Part shown: positions 4,517 to 6,621 of the stretch, piece by piece
How positions within the stretch are numbered: the first letter of the stretch is position 1
How the letters are laid out: each line of letters opens with the position of its first letter
Origin: Bacteroidota bacterium
GTDB lineage: Bacteria > Bacteroidota > Bacteroidia > Bacteroidales > F082
Length of the DNA stretch: 6,621 bases
Assembly: GCA_023396415.1 (NCBI GenBank)
Contig: JAEWWJ010000052.1
Span: 1 to 6,621 of the forward strand
Direction: 5' to 3'
Program-made: the position numbers and the translations under genes
The notes under the pieces: model-generated
What the model was told of the DNA's origin: nothing
Databases searched by the model: none
Seen by the model: the letters and a program-made list of their open reading frames with translations, nothing else

Positions 4517-6621
4517 ATGGCAAAAGCAAAGTATGTTTATTTCTTTGGCGATCGTAAAGCCGATGGAAATGCCTCGATGAAAAATCTGCTGGGCGGCAAA
4601 GGTGCCAACCTTGCAGAAATGAACCTGATTGGAGTGCCTGTGCCTCCCGGCTTCACCATCACAACCGAAGTTTGTACTCTTTACAACCAAAAAGGCCATG
4701 ACTATGTCGTAAGCCTCATCAAAAAGGAAGTGGAAGAATCCATCCGAATGGTTGAAAAAGTGATGGGTACCAAATTTGGTGACAGAGAAAACCCTTGTCT
4801 GTTGTCGGTGCGTTCAGGATCACGTGCTTCCATGCCCGGTATGATGGACACCGTGCTCAACCTTGGTCTCAATGATGATGCTGTTGAAGGCATCGCCCGC
4901 AAAACCGGAAACGAGCGTTTTGCATGGGATTCTTATCGCCGTTTCGTTCAAATGTTTGGTGATGTGGTTTTGGGAATGAAACCAAAATCGAAAGAAGACC
5001 ACGATCCATTTGAGGAAATTATTGATCATATGAAAGAGGAAAAAGGTGTTCAACTTGATACCGACCTCTCAACAGACGATCTGAAAGAACTTGTAAAACG
5101 CTTTAAAGCTGCCGTAAAATCAGCTACCGGAAAAGATTTCCCTGTTGATCCTTGGGAACAACTTTGGGGTTCAGTAACTTCAGTTTTCGATAGTTGGATG
5201 AACGAACGGGCTGTTTATTATCGCCAGTTGAATAACATTCCCGAAGAGTGGGGCACTGCTGTTAACGTTCAGGCCATGGTGTTTGGCAATATGGGCAATA
5301 ACTCAGGAACCGGTGTGGCTTTCACCCGCGACTCCGGAACAGGCGAAGACATCTTTAATGGTGAGTACCTCCTCAACGCCCAAGGCGAAGACGTGGTTGC
5401 CGGTATCCGTACCCCACAAGAAATTACCCTCGAAGGTTCACTCCGCTGGGCTTCTCTGCAAGGGGTCTCCGAAGAGGTGCGTGCCACACAATTTCCTTCT
5501 CTCGAAGAAGCCATGCCTTCCATCTATAAAGAACTCGATGTTCTTCAACAAAAGCTTGAAGATCACTACCGTGATATGCAAGACCTCGAATTTACCATTC
5601 AAGAAGGTAAATTATGGATTCTTCAAACACGCTCCGGAAAACGTACCGGCGCTGCGATGGTGCGCATTGCCATGGAGATGTTGCAACAACGCATGATTAC
5701 TAAAAACGAAGCCCTTTTACGTGTAGATGCCATCAGACTTGATGAGCTGCTTCACCCTGTGTTTGCTAAAGAAGCACTGGCAAAAGCCAAAGTGTTGGCC
5801 AAAGGATTGCCTGCCTCTCCGGGTGCCGCAACAGGACAAATCGTTTTCCATGCCGACGAAGCTGAAGAGTGGGTTGCCAGCGGAAAAAAGGTTGTGCTTG
5901 TGCGCGTTGAAACCTCTCCCGAAGACTTAAAAGGAATGAACGTGGCCGAAGGTATTCTAACTGCTCGCGGCGGGATGACTTCACACGCTGCCGTTGTTGC
6001 ACGTGGAATGGGAAAATGCTGTGTATCAGGCGCCGGTGGTATCAAAATTGATTACAAATCACGCACCCTCACCATGAGTGGTAAAACCTTTAATGAAGGT
6101 GACTTCATCTCCTTGAACGGAAGTACAGGCGAGGTGTTCGAGGGCCGCATCGAAACCAATCACCCCGAAATGAGTGGATCGTTTGGTGAGCTGATGGAAT
6201 TGGCCGATAAAAAATCTAGAATGTACGTAAGAACCAATGCCGACACACCACACGATGCTACAATAGCCCGTAGCTTTGGTGCCAAAGGTATCGGTCTCTG
6301 CCGCACAGAACACATGTTCTTTGGTGGCCACAAAATTGTAGCCATGCGCGAAATGATTTTGGCTGAAAACGAAGCCGGTCGCCGTGCTGCACTTGCAAAA
6401 CTGTTGCCTATCCAACGTGAAGACTTTGAAGGCATCTTTGAAGCTATGGATGGACTGCCCGTAACCGTTCGCTTGCTCGATCCACCGTTGCATGAGTTTG
6501 TTCCTCACGATGACAAAGGTCAACAAGAAATGGCCGATGTAATGAAAGTACCGCTTGAAATCATCAAACAAAAAGTGGATGACCTCCATGAAGTGAACCC
6601 AATGCTCGGACACCGCGGATG
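4517..6621 (+). CDS. ppdK: Pyruvate, phosphate dikinase (N-terminal 701 codons, cut by window edge)
   Basis: PPDK interconverts pyruvate + ATP + phosphate with phosphoenolpyruvate + AMP + diphosphate in the cytosol. The frame opens at ATG 4517 (MAKAKYVYFFGDRKADG) and stays open to the window end. The ATP-grasp domain includes GGKGANLAEM and SVRSGSRASMPGMMDTVLNLG (Arg99, Arg103) and closes with LQTRSGKRTGAAM. The swivelling phosphohistidine domain has GGMTSHAAVVARGMG, with His490 as the phosphocarrier. The PEP/pyruvate domain begins with GIGLCRTEHMFF (Arg596) and RLLDPPLHEF (Arg652). His490-Arg596-Arg652 have the same spacing as His455-Arg561-Arg617 of the Clostridium symbiosum enzyme, a constant offset of 35. 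PEP synthase and PTS enzyme I share the His and barrel domains but not this N-terminal pattern. The usual length is about 870-910 residues, so the C-terminal barrel with its catalytic Cys is missing only because the window stops. The promoter at 4414-4443 drives it away from the lysine operon. Confidence 0.97.
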   Translation, partial: MAKAKYVYFFGDRKADGNASMKNLLGGKGANLAEMNLIGVPVPPGFTITTEVCTLYNQKGHDYVVSLIKKEVEESIRMVEKVMGTKFGDRENPCLLSVRSGSRASMPGMMDTVLNLGLNDDAVEGIARKTGNERFAWDSYRRFVQMFGDVVLGMKPKSKEDHDPFEEIIDHMKEEKGVQLDTDLSTDDLKELVKRFKAAVKSATGKDFPVDPWEQLWGSVTSVFDSWMNERAVYYRQLNNIPEEWGTAVNVQAMVFGNMGNNSGTGVAFTRDSGTGEDIFNGEYLLNAQGEDVVAGIRTPQEITLEGSLRWASLQGVSEEVRATQFPSLEEAMPSIYKELDVLQQKLEDHYRDMQDLEFTIQEGKLWILQTRSGKRTGAAMVRIAMEMLQQRMITKNEALLRVDAIRLDELLHPVFAKEALAKAKVLAKGLPASPGAATGQIVFHADEAEEWVASGKKVVLVRVETSPEDLKGMNVAEGILTARGGMTSHAAVVARGMGKCCVSGAGGIKIDYKSRTLTMSGKTFNEGDFISLNGSTGEVFEGRIETNHPEMSGSFGELMELADKKSRMYVRTNADTPHDATIARSFGAKGIGLCRTEHMFFGGHKIVAMREMILAENEAGRRAALAKLLPIQREDFEGIFEAMDGLPVTVRLLDPPLHEFVPHDDKGQQEMADVMKVPLEIIKQKVDDLHEVNPMLGHRG

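Noticed and set aside
5269..6613. Several overlapping open frames on the minus strand and alternate plus frames across the end of the window
   Set aside because: All lie inside the continuous ppdK frame with its conserved motifs. They are by-products of that coding sequence.
1..6621. CRISPR array, tRNA or rRNA genes, insertion sequence or phage genes
   Set aside because: No spaced direct repeats of CRISPR type, no tRNA or rRNA sequence, and no transposase or integrase reading in any frame I examined.

Overview
The window looks like chromosomal DNA from a member of the Bacteroidota. Three signs agree. The first gene ends in a type IX secretion (Por) C-terminal sorting domain. The genes start without a Shine-Dalgarno sequence at normal spacing and are preceded by A/T-rich stretches. 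The intergenic DNA carries TAnnTTTG-type -7 promoter elements. Genus cannot be read from this.

Layout: (1) 1-242 is a non-coding leader with small AT-rich palindromes. (2) 243-1377 (+) encodes a secreted protein of an uncharacterised family with a T9SS sorting domain. It is broken twice, by an in-frame TAA at 975 and by a one-base frameshift in a seven-T run at 1179-1185. (3) 1378-1424 holds a strong hairpin terminator at the convergent junction, oriented best for the minus-strand operon. (4) 4263-1466 (-) is a two-gene lysine-catabolism operon: lysine-ketoglutarate reductase first, then saccharopine dehydrogenase (glutamate-forming). The 152-bp gap between them is built largely of short tandem repeats, all with a 7-bp period. 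(5) 4264-4516 is a divergent promoter region with a -7 element for each direction and several small palindromes. (6) 4517 to the window end (+) is the first 701 codons of pyruvate, phosphate dikinase (ppdK), cut by the window edge.

How the genes fit together: the two minus-strand enzymes carry out the first two steps of the saccharopine route. Lysine plus 2-oxoglutarate gives saccharopine, which then gives 2-aminoadipate-6-semialdehyde plus glutamate. Their order matches the two halves of the single animal/plant bifunctional enzyme (AASS/LKR-SDH), here as separate proteins. PPDK interconverts pyruvate and phosphoenolpyruvate and is transcribed divergently; a shared regulatory region is possible but not shown.

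I did not find a wholly new system. The points most worth a second look are the doubly broken T9SS cargo gene, the heptamer-repeat intergenic spacer, and the palindromes and repeated TTGAT/ATCAA half-sites between the divergent promoters.
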